Shown here one piece after another: positions 1-6,214 of a stretch of 11,775 nt of DNA. Each line of letters opens with the position of its first letter. Position 1 is the first letter of the stretch. The position numbers and the translations under genes are program-made. The stretch is from Patescibacteria group bacterium (GTDB taxonomy: Bacteria; Patescibacteriota; Patescibacteriia; 2-12-FULL-60-25). The stretch spans positions 1 to 11,775 of the forward strand of contig JAHJFW010000085.1 of the NCBI GenBank assembly GCA_018824765.1, read 5' to 3'. Below the pieces are notes generated by a model. The model was not told the DNA's origin, made no database searches, and saw nothing but the letters and a program-made list of their open reading frames with translations.

Positions 1-108
1 AAAAAACTCGCGTTTATTTTGCATTTCCAAATCTGGATTTTTTTCCGTTTCAGCGGGCATGAATTTTAACGTATAAGGGTTGAAACTATGACAGCGCGTT
101 CAATTAGC

Positions 109-768
109 TTAGATTTTATCAAACTCGTGTGCCATTTGCACGTCTTTTTCCGTTACGCTGTTTTCATCCAAAGTCGTTAATCGAAGTTTGACAGAATTTT
201 CATGCAAATCAACCGCGGTTGGATGCTTGAACTTTTCAGCCACGATGCCGCAAGCATGCACAAACTTCATCGCCTCTTCGCGGTTGTCAAAGGCATAAGT
301 CTTTTCCAAACCGCGCGCCAAATAATTCCAACCCGGAAGCTTCTCGAGGAGCTGGTTAATTTGTTCAAGCGTCAATTTTTTTGAAACCCGAAAAGCCCGA
401 TAAAATAAAATGCTGTAAGCATAAACAAAACCGCCGATGAACACTGCCGCCAGAGGGAAAAACATGGCTGCCAGCAAAGCGATGTCGCCGTAAAAAACCG
501 GCGCAACAAACAAACCTAAAATCGCATACGAAAGGAAGATGATCCCCCACCATAAGAGGCGCTTTCTTTTTGACCACCACACCAGACCGGCTTCAATGGC
601 CAGCGCGATAAAAAAAGCGACACCCATCACCGCAAACACCGTCGGCTGGTCCAACCCGTAAGCTTTAGTATTGAAATTGATTACGAACGCCAAAAAATAA
701 AAATATGCGATGGATGACGCCAATAATGTTTGTTTAACACAATAGATGATACGAAAACCGCTCTGCAT
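109..768 (-). CDS. Four-helix membrane protein with C-terminal pterin-4a-carbinolamine dehydratase (DCoH/PCD)-like domain
   Basis: The 219-residue product has about four hydrophobic segments (roughly residues 14-32, 43-65, 72-89 and 96-122). A soluble domain at about 132-219 resembles pterin-4a-carbinolamine dehydratase: it opens L-T-L-E-Q-I-N-Q-L-L, has P-G-W at 145-147, E178 and H182-P183, and ends T-T-L-D followed by S-V-T-E-K-D. The enzyme family normally has a His-His-Pro motif and a further His in the T-T-H-D strand. Here one His of the pair is missing and the later His is Leu200, so dehydratase activity is doubtful. The usual enzyme is a soluble protein of about 100 residues; a membrane anchor is unusual. 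The ATG at 768 has a TG-N-TATTCT element just upstream and no convincing Shine-Dalgarno. It lies 39 bases downstream of the methyltransferase gene on the same strand. Membrane topology and domain identity are well supported; function is not known. Confidence 0.8.
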   Translation of the reverse strand: MQSGFRIIYCVKQTLLASSIAYFYFLAFVINFNTKAYGLDQPTVFAVMGVAFFIALAIEAGLVWWSKRKRLLWWGIIFLSYAILGLFVAPVFYGDIALLAAMFFPLAAVFIGGFVYAYSILFYRAFRVSKKLTLEQINQLLEKLPGWNYLARGLEKTYAFDNREEAMKFVHACGIVAEKFKHPTAVDLHENSVKLRLTTLDENSVTEKDVQMAHEFDKI

Positions 769-775
769 ACCTTAA

Positions 776-784
776 AGAATAACA
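776..784 (-). promoter_or_regulatory. Extended -10 element for the DCoH-like membrane protein gene
   Basis: On the minus strand TG-T-TATTCT reads from 784 to 776, with 7 nt between the hexamer and the ATG at 768. Transcription would then start at or next to the A of the ATG, giving a leaderless mRNA. No clear -35 was found, as is common with extended -10 promoters. Confidence 0.4.
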
Positions 785-807
785 CGCGCCGGAAAAAATG
801 GCCTTTG

Positions 808-1977
808 CTAAATCTTCTCAAGCACAAAAATGCGGCGATAAATATGCTGGCCGGCTCGGTGGTAAATATAAGACTTTTTTTCAACTGAAAATAATTTTGC
901 AATGTGCTCATCGCGGCTCAAATCAGTGTCCGCTGTTCCGCGCGCGGTTTTATAACTCGGCCAAATGCAAATTATCCGTCCGTTCGGCTTCAGCAACGGA
1001 TGCAAAGCTAAGAGCGATTCGAGCCATAATTTTTTTACTGCTGCGGCATTTTTTTTCAGTTGCGCTTGCGTTTCACGGCCGCTAAGCGGCGGGCCCATAT
1101 ACCCCTCGGTTACAATCCTGTCGATCGAAGCCTGCGGCAGACGACGGCCAAGCCCGCATGAATCGGCTGTTAAAATTTTTATCCGCTTTGCGGCTTTTGC
1201 ATCAATAATATTTTTTTCCACCAACCATTCAATATTTGTTTTTGAAGCCTCTGTTTGCCTTGGGTCAATGTCGCTTCCAGTGATAAAAGCATCGCTTGCC
1301 AATGCCGCTTCCATCAGTACCGTGCCAGAACCGCAAAATGGATCCAGCAAACTTCCGGCAGATGGAACTTGCGCCAAATTAACCATCATTCGCGCTAATT
1401 TTGGCGGCAGCATTCCGCTTTTATCATCTCGACAGGGACGTCCGTAATCGCGCAAACTCCACTCATCGGCATTTTGCACGTCAGTTGTGAGCCCGACTAA
1501 AATTTCCTTGCCATGTATAAACACCGCGATATCATATCCTTCGGCGATTAACTTAAGTTTGGATACGGCGGCCGGAGCAAGCGGTTCGCCTCCCTTACCT
1601 GTAACCCAGCGCACTGATCTGCCGCGGCCTGTCAATGCTCGTTTTAAAGCCAGCGGAAACTTGAACATCATCTTTTTCGCCGCCCCTGCTTCGCCATAAG
1701 CGGTAAAGCCGAACAATATTTTCTTTTCCTTCGGTTGTTTTAAAATCTCATCAGCTAAAATTTCAGCGTTAAATTTTTCCGCCGTGGTCCTAAAAATTAT
1801 ATTCCCCAATTTAACGGTTCCTCCCAATGTCCTCATCAATCTCCTGCCGTCCCAGTCCGAAGTTTCAAAAATTGCGGCTGATTCCGCATTTAAAACAACT
1901 TTTAAATCCGGAACTACCGACGCAAATTCTGCCAGGCTCAACTCGGGATGATTTCCAAAAACGGCGAAATACGGCAT
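808..1977 (-). CDS. TRM11/UPF0020-like SAM-dependent RNA methyltransferase
   Basis: A 389-residue protein in the family of THUMP-associated/TRM11-like N-methyltransferases, which modify tRNA or rRNA using S-adenosylmethionine. The N-terminus (P-Y-F-A-V-F-G-N-H-P-E-L-S) is the usual opening of these proteins. The SAM-binding motif I is L-L-D-P-F-C-G-S-G-T at about 210-219, preceded by the typical D-K-S-G-M-L-P-P-K segment. An acidic motif follows at S-D-I-D-P-R (235-240), and a motif IV equivalent at T-E-G-Y-M-G-P-P (290-297), which departs from the textbook D/N-P-P-Y. A TTG 14 codons upstream (2019) is in frame, but I prefer the ATG at 1977: the family homology begins there and a TGTAAT hexamer sits 7 nt upstream. 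There is no Shine-Dalgarno. The exact target base is unknown. Confidence 0.85.
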   Translation of the reverse strand: MPYFAVFGNHPELSLAEFASVVPDLKVVLNAESAAIFETSDWDGRRLMRTLGGTVKLGNIIFRTTAEKFNAEILADEILKQPKEKKILFGFTAYGEAGAAKKMMFKFPLALKRALTGRGRSVRWVTGKGGEPLAPAAVSKLKLIAEGYDIAVFIHGKEILVGLTTDVQNADEWSLRDYGRPCRDDKSGMLPPKLARMMVNLAQVPSAGSLLDPFCGSGTVLMEAALASDAFITGSDIDPRQTEASKTNIEWLVEKNIIDAKAAKRIKILTADSCGLGRRLPQASIDRIVTEGYMGPPLSGRETQAQLKKNAAAVKKLWLESLLALHPLLKPNGRIICIWPSYKTARGTADTDLSRDEHIAKLFSVEKKSYIYHRAGQHIYRRIFVLEKI

Positions 1978-1984
1978 AAATCCG

Positions 1985-1990
1985 ATTACA
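1985..1990 (-). promoter_or_regulatory. Candidate -10 hexamer (TGTAAT) for the TRM11-like gene
   Basis: TGTAAT matches five of six bases of the TATAAT consensus and ends 7 nt before the ATG at 1977, again predicting a leaderless transcript. No good -35 was found. Confidence 0.3.
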
Positions 1991-2025
1991 GCATATACTT
2001 TTATTGAAGTTCGCGCCAAATGGGA

Positions 2026-2104
2026 AGGTTCTGGATCCTATGTACTAGGTCCTAGGTTCTGGATCTTAGGTCTTCCCAAAGCTAGATTCCAGATTCTAGA
2101 TTCT
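2026..2104. repeat. Degenerate CTAGGTTC/CTAGATTC repeat tract
   Basis: AGGTTCTGGATCCTA at 2026-2040 recurs with one change at 2054-2068 (period 28). Between and after these copies lie many related words: CTAGGTCCTAGG at 2045-2056, GCTAGATTCC at 2081-2090 and GATTCTAGATTC at 2093-2104. It fills the gap between two divergent genes and has no coding potential. Function is unknown; it could be slippage-derived. Confidence 0.6.
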
Positions 2105-2116
2105 TTTCCTGACTGT

Positions 2117-2145
2117 TTGCCTTGACTTTGGTCGCAATATATGAT
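2117..2145 (+). promoter_or_regulatory. Sigma-70-type promoter of the coiled-coil membrane protein gene
   Basis: TTGCCT (2117-2122), a 17-nt spacer, then TATGAT (2140-2145). The expected start of transcription is near 2152, giving a leader of about 100 nt before the ATG at 2252. Confidence 0.55.
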
Positions 2146-2150
2146 GAACT

Positions 2151-2174
2151 GGCAAATTCCCGTATAGGAATGCC
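2151..2174 (+). promoter_or_regulatory. Hairpin at the predicted 5' end of the coiled-coil gene mRNA
   Basis: GGC-AA-ATTCC, loop CGTATA, GGAAT-GCC forms an 8-bp stem with a small bulge. It begins at about the predicted transcription start. No U-tract follows, so it is not a terminator. It may protect the mRNA 5' end from decay. Confidence 0.4.
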
Positions 2175-2251
2175 TGTTGTGCAGGATTCACCTCGCAACC
2201 GAAGCCGTTCCTTACAATTAAAGCGATAGCATCTCAAAGGTGGAGGAAATA

Positions 2252-3697
2252 ATGCTGTCATTTCGTCAAGTTCTGGCGTTTATCGCCGCTCTCTTGGTCA
2301 TACTGACCAGTGCAGCTTCGGCGAGTGCAAGGACGCCGACCGAAAAGCACTTCGTGGTCGCGATCGACGACTTCAACAGAGTTGTCCAAAGCGGCCGCTA
2401 CAGCGATGCTGGCGCAATCGTCAGCGCTTTCCAAGGCGTGTTCAAAAACGCTACGAACGATAGCCTGACGCTGCAGACTTTGTTCGCGGCCAACAGGCTG
2501 AAGATGATTCCGGCTTGCTATCCCTTTCAAGGGAAAAACGTGAGCTACTTTCGTAGCGCAGGTGATGACAGCGTTTGGAACGATTGTCCGATAGAGAATC
2601 AGCGCCTCGTCATCGTCCCGAGTTCCGGCAGAATTAATATTCCGCTCGAAGCCGCCGCGGATAACGCGCGATCAGAAGCGCGAATCCGGCAACTCGAGCG
2701 AAATAATGCGAAGCTGGTCGAAGAGAAGACCCAGTTGGCATCCGACAAGGACCGACTGGTCAAAGAGAAGGCCCAGCTCAAGCAAAGCACGGATGATCTC
2801 AAAGCGTCTTTGAAAACGACGCAAGCTGAATCGCAGACTCAAAAGCGACAGGAGGAGAACTTGCAACACCAGATCACTTCGCTCACACAGAGAAATGAGC
2901 AGCTCGCTGAAAAAACGGCGCCTAGGCTCGAGGCGCAGGGATGGCTGGCCGTGAGTCTTTTCATGTTCGCGGCTTTCATGGTCGGTTTGATCTTGGGCAG
3001 ATTCAGAAAGCGGCAGCGACCGGTTGCACGACCTTTGTTCGAACCCGACTTGCAGTCATCCCTAGACAGGGCATCGGCTATGAATGCCGAGCTCTCGGCA
3101 GAGATCACGCAGCGCGAGGAAGAGAAACTGGCGCTGGAGCAAGAAAAACAAGCTCTTCAGGAACGCGCAGAGAGGACCGAGTTGGAAAAGCAGGATATGA
3201 ACATCCAGCTAACCAATGCCAACGCTTTGCTTGAGAAGCTAACTGCAAAGGCTTCCGAGGGGAAACCGGCACTTCCCCCGAAGAAAAAACCCGATGGCAA
3301 CGGGGAGAAGGAACGCTTCCTTCCCAAGCCACCAACAGCGACTCCAGTGGCTGAAGTCGCCCCCTCACCGGCTGCGCCAGCTACAGTGGAAAGTCTTGAG
3401 AAGTACCGCGCTTTGCGCGATCAAATCTCCGAGCTGAAGCAGAGGCTAGAAGACTCGGATGAAGAGGTAAAGAAACTCAGGCGATGGGCTAGAAAACAGG
3501 TCAAAACCGAAGTCCCTGCCGCAGTTGCCGAGCTGCAAGCCAAACTCACCGAAACGGAACGCGCCCGAGAAAAAGCGCAGAAGCGTGCCAATGGCACCTT
3601 CAAAAAGTGGGAAGAGAGCCAGGCGGCGCTCGCGGCATTGGAAGAACGCCTCAGCGAGCTCGAAGGTCGAGAAAAAAGACAGCAAACAGCTGTCTGA
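2252..3697 (+). CDS. Bitopic membrane protein with signal peptide and coiled coils on both sides of the membrane (unknown function)
   Basis: The 481-residue product was not recognised as a named family. An N-terminal signal peptide (residues 1-26, ending A-S-A) is followed by a small domain at about 30-130 with two cysteines, C89 and C112, that could form a disulfide outside the cell. Then come a highly charged coiled coil (about 133-222), one transmembrane helix (about 231-249) followed by a basic stop-transfer stretch F-R-K-R-Q-R, a second coiled coil (about 265-333), a Pro/Ala/Lys-rich linker (about 334-378) and a third coiled coil (about 380-476). The charge pattern puts the N-terminal domain outside and the long C-terminal part in the cytoplasm. 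The ATG at 2252 is chosen over an in-frame GTG at 2240 because GGAGG (2242-2246) lies 5 nt upstream of it. The gene has its own promoter and terminator. A structural or envelope-to-cytoplasm linking role is possible but unproven. Confidence 0.85.
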   Translation: MLSFRQVLAFIAALLVILTSAASASARTPTEKHFVVAIDDFNRVVQSGRYSDAGAIVSAFQGVFKNATNDSLTLQTLFAANRLKMIPACYPFQGKNVSYFRSAGDDSVWNDCPIENQRLVIVPSSGRINIPLEAAADNARSEARIRQLERNNAKLVEEKTQLASDKDRLVKEKAQLKQSTDDLKASLKTTQAESQTQKRQEENLQHQITSLTQRNEQLAEKTAPRLEAQGWLAVSLFMFAAFMVGLILGRFRKRQRPVARPLFEPDLQSSLDRASAMNAELSAEITQREEEKLALEQEKQALQERAERTELEKQDMNIQLTNANALLEKLTAKASEGKPALPPKKKPDGNGEKERFLPKPPTATPVAEVAPSPAAPATVESLEKYRALRDQISELKQRLEDSDEEVKKLRRWARKQVKTEVPAAVAELQAKLTETERAREKAQKRANGTFKKWEESQAALAALEERLSELEGREKRQQTAV

Positions 3698-3764
3698 CCC
3701 GGCGGCGCTGTTTTCAAGCCCGCACAAACAGAGAGATGAGCCAATCGCTTTAATAGCTCCACCG

Positions 3765-3793
3765 ATCCCCGATTCTTATCCGGGGATTTTTTT
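3765..3793 (+). terminator. Rho-independent terminator of the coiled-coil protein gene
   Basis: ATCCCCG (3765-3771), a 9-nt loop and CGGGGAT (3781-3787) make a perfect 7-bp stem running straight into seven T residues (3787-3793). It lies 68 nt after the stop codon. Confidence 0.85.
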
Positions 3794-3794
3794 A

Positions 3795-3823
3795 TTGACT
3801 GGCAGCGGGTGGCTTGATACAAA
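3795..3823 (+). promoter_or_regulatory. Candidate promoter of pyrH
   Basis: TTGACT (3795-3800), a 17-nt spacer, then TACAAA (3818-3823). Transcription should start at about 3830-3832, one to three bases before the ATG. This fits the lack of any Shine-Dalgarno and suggests a leaderless or nearly leaderless mRNA. Confidence 0.45.
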
Positions 3824-3832
3824 TTAATCAAT

Positions 3833-4537
3833 ATGCGCATTGTATTAAAACTGTCAGGCGAGGCAATGCTCGGACCGAATAAAATCTTTCCATACGATCC
3901 AGAAGCAATGTTACGGATCGCACAGGAAATCAGCGACGCGCACCATCAAGGAAGCGAGATTGCGATTGTGGTCGGAGGAGGGAATATTTTTCGCGGGGCG
4001 AATGGTGCGAGCCGCGGAATGGACCGGACTCTGGCTGACCAATTCGGAATGCTTGCGACAATTCAAAACGGTCTTGCGCTGCTTGATCTGCTGGAGCGGG
4101 CGTGCGGCGTGAAAACGCGCCTAATGTCCGGCTTAGAAGTCAATGCCGTGGCTGAACCGTATATAATGCGCCGTGCCGCGCGGCATCTTGAAAAAGGGAG
4201 GCTTGTTATTCTTGCTGGCGGAACCGGCAACCCGTTTTGCACCACTGATTATGCAGCCGCACTCCGCGCCAGTGAAATCAGAGCGGAGTTGATTGCCAAG
4301 GCCACGAACACGGACGGCGTATATGACAAAGATCCAAAGACAAATTCTGATGCTGTTTTGCTTCCGCGCGCATCATACGACCATTGCATCCGAAGTGACA
4401 TCAAAGTTATGGATACCGAGGCCTTTGCCTTGTGTCGAAGCCAAAAAATTCCGATCCGCATTTTTTCGCTGGCAGAAAAAGGAAATATAACAGCCGCGCT
4501 CACCGGCGCTGAAATAGGCTCGCTAATTTCGGATTGA
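3833..4537 (+). CDS. pyrH: UMP kinase (uridylate kinase) PyrH
   Basis: Cytoplasmic bacterial UMP kinase of the amino-acid-kinase fold, which phosphorylates UMP to UDP with ATP in pyrimidine nucleotide synthesis. The 234-residue length is normal. Visible motifs are K-L-S-G-E at 6-10 (phosphate-binding start), V-G-G-G-N-I-F-R-G at 47-55, the M-D-R-T-L-A-D helix with M-L-A-T at 63-76, G-G-T-G-N-P-F-C-T-T-D at 129-139 (UMP-contacting region) and N-T-D-G-V-Y-D-K-D-P at 159-168 (nucleotide-binding loop). The N-terminus starts almost at the first strand, without the few residues often found before it. No Shine-Dalgarno is present; a promoter ends 9 nt before the ATG. The usual neighbour frr does not follow: a repeat element and a minus-strand cassette come next, so the gene is probably monocistronic. 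Confidence 0.95.
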   Translation: MRIVLKLSGEAMLGPNKIFPYDPEAMLRIAQEISDAHHQGSEIAIVVGGGNIFRGANGASRGMDRTLADQFGMLATIQNGLALLDLLERACGVKTRLMSGLEVNAVAEPYIMRRAARHLEKGRLVILAGGTGNPFCTTDYAAALRASEIRAELIAKATNTDGVYDKDPKTNSDAVLLPRASYDHCIRSDIKVMDTEAFALCRSQKIPIRIFSLAEKGNITAALTGAEIGSLISD

Positions 4538-4578
4538 ACAATAATCAACAGGGTTTGGAGATTTGAATACGGACTTAT

Positions 4579-4708
4579 TTATTGACCTTCGCAAATCAAG
4601 TGAACATTCCCGTCATCCCAGCGCAGGCTGGGATCCATCAGAAAGACGGATGGATTCCTGCCTTCGCAGGAATGACGAAAGCGAGTCTATTTATGCGAAG
4701 GTCAGTAA
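4579..4708. repeat. MITE-like nested inverted-repeat element with paired hairpins
   Basis: The outer ends TTATTGACCTTCGCA (4579-4593) and TGCGAAGGTCAGTAA (4694-4708) are inverted copies matching at 14 of 15 bases. Inside, 4611-4639 and 4649-4677 are inverted copies matching at 24 of 29. Each inner arm also folds on itself: TCCCAGC-GCAG-GCTGGGA and TTCCTGC-CTTC-GCAGGAA. The two small hairpins differ in sequence, but each keeps perfect pairing. Similar CGTCAT-TCC-rich palindromes are dispersed in many bacterial genomes. There is no transposase inside and no obvious target-site duplication. Confidence 0.75.
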
Positions 4709-4714
4709 CAGCAG

Positions 4715-4792
4715 ATGGCTGATAATTTTAAGGACAAAAAAGAGCGGTTTTATGACATGCTCAGGTCATTGAGAGGGCGTTTAGGTCTGTGA
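4715..4792 (+). CDS. Possible 25-residue small protein (uncertain)
   Basis: A short reading frame begins ATG at 4715, directly after the inverted-repeat element, and ends TGA at 4792. The product is strongly charged (M-A-D-N-F-K-D-K-K-E-R-F at the start, basic R-S-L-R-G-R-L-G-L at the end) and could form one amphipathic helix. There is no good ribosome-binding site; GAAGG lies 13 nt upstream. It could be a real microprotein, the remnant of a gene split by the repeat, or chance. It converges with the minus-strand gene ending at 4796. Confidence 0.2.
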   Translation: MADNFKDKKERFYDMLRSLRGRLGL

Positions 4793-4795
4793 AGT

Positions 4796-5050
4796 TCATT
4801 TCCTCCACACGCTCCCTCCGTCCATGCGTTCGATTGAGACGATCTCCCAGTCTGTGTCGAACTCGATATGAATGGGATCGCCTTTGCGGAGACCGAAACG
4901 TGCGAACAGCTTCATATCGCAACATTCGGGCAGCATGGTTACTATCGGAGCCTGCCGGACAGCATCTCCCAGATTACTGTTTGAAGGATCGCCTTTCATG
5001 AGATGCAGAATCCCAAACTCGGGGTTGTTGACACGGAAAACTATTTTCAA
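4796..5050 (-). CDS. Small unknown protein, third gene of the kinase cassette
   Basis: The 84-residue product matches no family I recognise. It is predicted soluble and mixed alpha/beta, with a C-terminal half rich in strand-forming residues (G-D-P-I-H-I-E-F-D-T-D-W-E-I-V-S-I-E-R) and two adjacent cysteines at 43-44. It starts at a TTG (5050) preceded by AAAGGAG, whose GGAG lies 6 nt from the start codon. This strong site supports real translation from an unusual start. The start overlaps the stop of the preceding gene by a few bases, so the two are probably translationally coupled. The gene ends next to the inverted-repeat element. Confidence 0.65.
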   Translation of the reverse strand: MKIVFRVNNPEFGILHLMKGDPSNSNLGDAVRQAPIVTMLPECCDMKLFARFGLRKGDPIHIEFDTDWEIVSIERMDGGSVWRK

Positions 5051-5325
5051 GATCCACTCCTTTCAAAAACAAGCCCATTAGTACCACCCATCATCATTTT
5101 TGTCAAGTCTGTCAGACATTTACATGCCTCCATGAGCTGTTTCTGCCACTCACGCAAGCTCGTGCTGAACACGACACGATACTCAAACTCTTTGTTGTGT
5201 TTGCGGAAATCCTCGAATCCAACCTCCTTGGCAAAAACGGTGTTGAACAGACTTTGATCGCGCCCGTATTCGCGCTTGTTTCGCTCATACTCCGTCTGTT
5301 CATCAACCGCTTTCACCTCGATCAC
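5047..5325 (-). CDS. Small unknown protein, second gene of the kinase cassette
   Basis: The 92-residue product is charged and probably mostly helical, with several aromatic residues (Y20, F27, F31, F37, F40, F47, Y49, W60) and no transmembrane segment; no family was recognised. It starts at a GTG (5325) with GAGAGG about 6 nt upstream. It follows the P-loop kinase gene by 22 nt and overlaps the next small gene, so the three form a minus-strand operon. Consistent Shine-Dalgarno sites on the two downstream genes, with none on the first, fit an operon whose first gene is leaderless. Function is unknown; an accessory or substrate role with the kinase is only a guess. Confidence 0.65.
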   Translation of the reverse strand: MIEVKAVDEQTEYERNKREYGRDQSLFNTVFAKEVGFEDFRKHNKEFEYRVVFSTSLREWQKQLMEACKCLTDLTKMMMGGTNGLVFERSGS

Positions 5326-5347
5326 CAGATACCTCTCTTTGGTCGTT

Positions 5348-5980
5348 TTAATTCGTTATTTTCTTCTCTACGGACGAAATTGTTTTTAAGAAATCTTTAT
5401 CCATGCAGTAAACCGGAAATCCGTACTCCCCAGCCTCTCTCTCGATGCGTTCACCAAAACAAACAAGCATCTTCGCGATTTTTTTAAATGTCTCACTATC
5501 ATGCGTATTCTGCAAGACCCAATCACTCTTCGCCGTATTTTTCTGAAAACCATTCATCAACGACTGGACATTTTTCTTCACCAAAAACGCGGAGTGAATA
5601 TCATCGGGAAATTCCCCTCGTAATCGAGCGACCAGCTTTGGATGGATCTGATGGCCTTCAATAACAAAGTCGTGATCCTCGTGTATACAATCTTCAGCAA
5701 ATATTTCAACGGCCTTCCAACTAGATTTTCCCTGCCGGATATACGCACCGACGATTTCTTTAGCAGAATATCTCCCGTACATCTCATCGTTGCTTCCATG
5801 CGTCTTTTCCCGAAGGATATTTTTTGGAAAAAATTTTCGATAATTCCTTCTCGGCGCGTACTCCCGAACAACCGACTCAAGAGTGTCCGCCGACACCCAT
5901 CCGATACGGAGATGTGAAGACAACCTCTTTGCAAGCGTTGTTTTTCCGCTCCGAGGCGAACCTCCGATGAGATACATCAT
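5348..5980 (-). CDS. P-loop NTPase of the small-molecule/nucleoside kinase type
   Basis: The 210-residue soluble protein opens directly with a Walker A loop, G-G-S-P-R-S-G-K-T-T-L-A (residues 6-17). A hydrophobic strand ending in Glu follows at D-F-V-I-E-G-H-Q-I-H-P (104-114), the position of the Walker B strand in kinases; this segment recalls 2-phosphoglycerate kinase-like proteins. S-A-D-T-L at 30-34 sits where many small-molecule kinases have an acidic substrate or catalytic residue. Size and layout fit a kinase that phosphorylates a small metabolite, nucleotide or sugar, but the substrate cannot be read from sequence. It is the first gene of a three-gene operon. Two ATG codons in a row (5980 and 5977) could serve as the start. 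There is no Shine-Dalgarno; TATCCT lies 6 nt upstream. Confidence 0.75.
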   Translation of the reverse strand: MMYLIGGSPRSGKTTLAKRLSSHLRIGWVSADTLESVVREYAPRRNYRKFFPKNILREKTHGSNDEMYGRYSAKEIVGAYIRQGKSSWKAVEIFAEDCIHEDHDFVIEGHQIHPKLVARLRGEFPDDIHSAFLVKKNVQSLMNGFQKNTAKSDWVLQNTHDSETFKKIAKMLVCFGERIEREAGEYGFPVYCMDKDFLKTISSVEKKITN

Positions 5981-5986
5981 AGACGA

Positions 5987-5992
5987 AGGATA
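5987..5992 (-). promoter_or_regulatory. Candidate -10 hexamer (TATCCT) for the kinase cassette
   Basis: TATCCT on the minus strand ends 6 nt before the ATG at 5980, consistent with leaderless transcription of the cassette. The match to consensus is four of six and no -35 is evident, so support is modest. Confidence 0.3.
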
Positions 5993-6022
5993 GCATTAAG
6001 CTCGAACCCTCGTTAGAGGTAT

Positions 6023-6056
6023 ACGAAAATCCCTCGATTCAACGAGGGATTTTCGT
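6023..6056 (-). terminator. Terminator after tRNA-His
   Basis: A perfect 14-bp inverted repeat (ACGAAAATCCCTCG and CGAGGGATTTTCGT) around a 6-nt loop. It touches the encoded CCA end of tRNA-His and includes an A/T run at its base, so it could act on either strand. Confidence 0.7.
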
Positions 6057-6130
6057 GGGGTGGCCAACGGGAATCGAACCCGTGATAACAGGACCACAAC
6101 CTGCTGTGTTGCCTCTACACCATGGCCACC
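6056..6130 (-). tRNA. tRNA-His (anticodon GTG)
   Basis: A complete cloverleaf on the minus strand. The acceptor stem is GTGGCCA/TGGCCAC. The D arm is GTGT/ACAC. The anticodon stem is GCAGG/CCTGT around loop TTGTGGT, with GTG at 6095-6097 read in reverse. The T arm is ACGGG-TTCGATT-CCCGT. The extra G at -1 (6130), which is needed for histidylation, is encoded and faces discriminator C. The CCA end is encoded (6056-6058). Confidence 0.95.
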
Positions 6131-6141
6131 ATGGCGACGGG

Positions 6142-6170
6142 AGAATATCGCAATTTTTGCTTAAAGTCAA
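6142..6170 (-). promoter_or_regulatory. Promoter of tRNA-His
   Basis: On the minus strand TTGACT (6170-6165), a 17-nt spacer and TATTCT (6147-6142) lie 11 nt upstream of the tRNA 5' end. Confidence 0.65.
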
Positions 6171-6214
6171 TCCAAAACAACCCATCTCAATTCCCCCTTT
6201 CTATAGAGTGACAA

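Noticed and set aside
965..1447. Plus-strand frame of 160 residues
   Set aside because: It lies wholly inside the methyltransferase gene on the other strand, which has clear family motifs; it has no recognisable domain.
2240..2251. GTG start adding four residues to the coiled-coil protein
   Set aside because: GTG 2240 overlaps the ribosome-binding site itself; ATG 2252 has ideal spacing and gives a normal signal peptide.
3421..3840. Minus-strand frame of 139 residues, Ser/Arg/Leu rich
   Set aside because: It is antisense to the coiled-coil gene and spans its terminator; its composition reflects the Glu/Lys/Ala-rich gene read backwards.
4563..4772. Frame of 69 residues starting TTG with TTTGGAG just upstream
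   Set aside because: Most of it is translation of the inverted-repeat element (H-P-S-A-G-W-D-P, C-L-R-R-N-D), a familiar false product of such palindromes.
5047..5325. N-terminal I-E-V-K taken as a CYTH/adenylate cyclase start
   Set aside because: Only four residues match and the rest lacks the alternating Glu/Lys pattern of that family.
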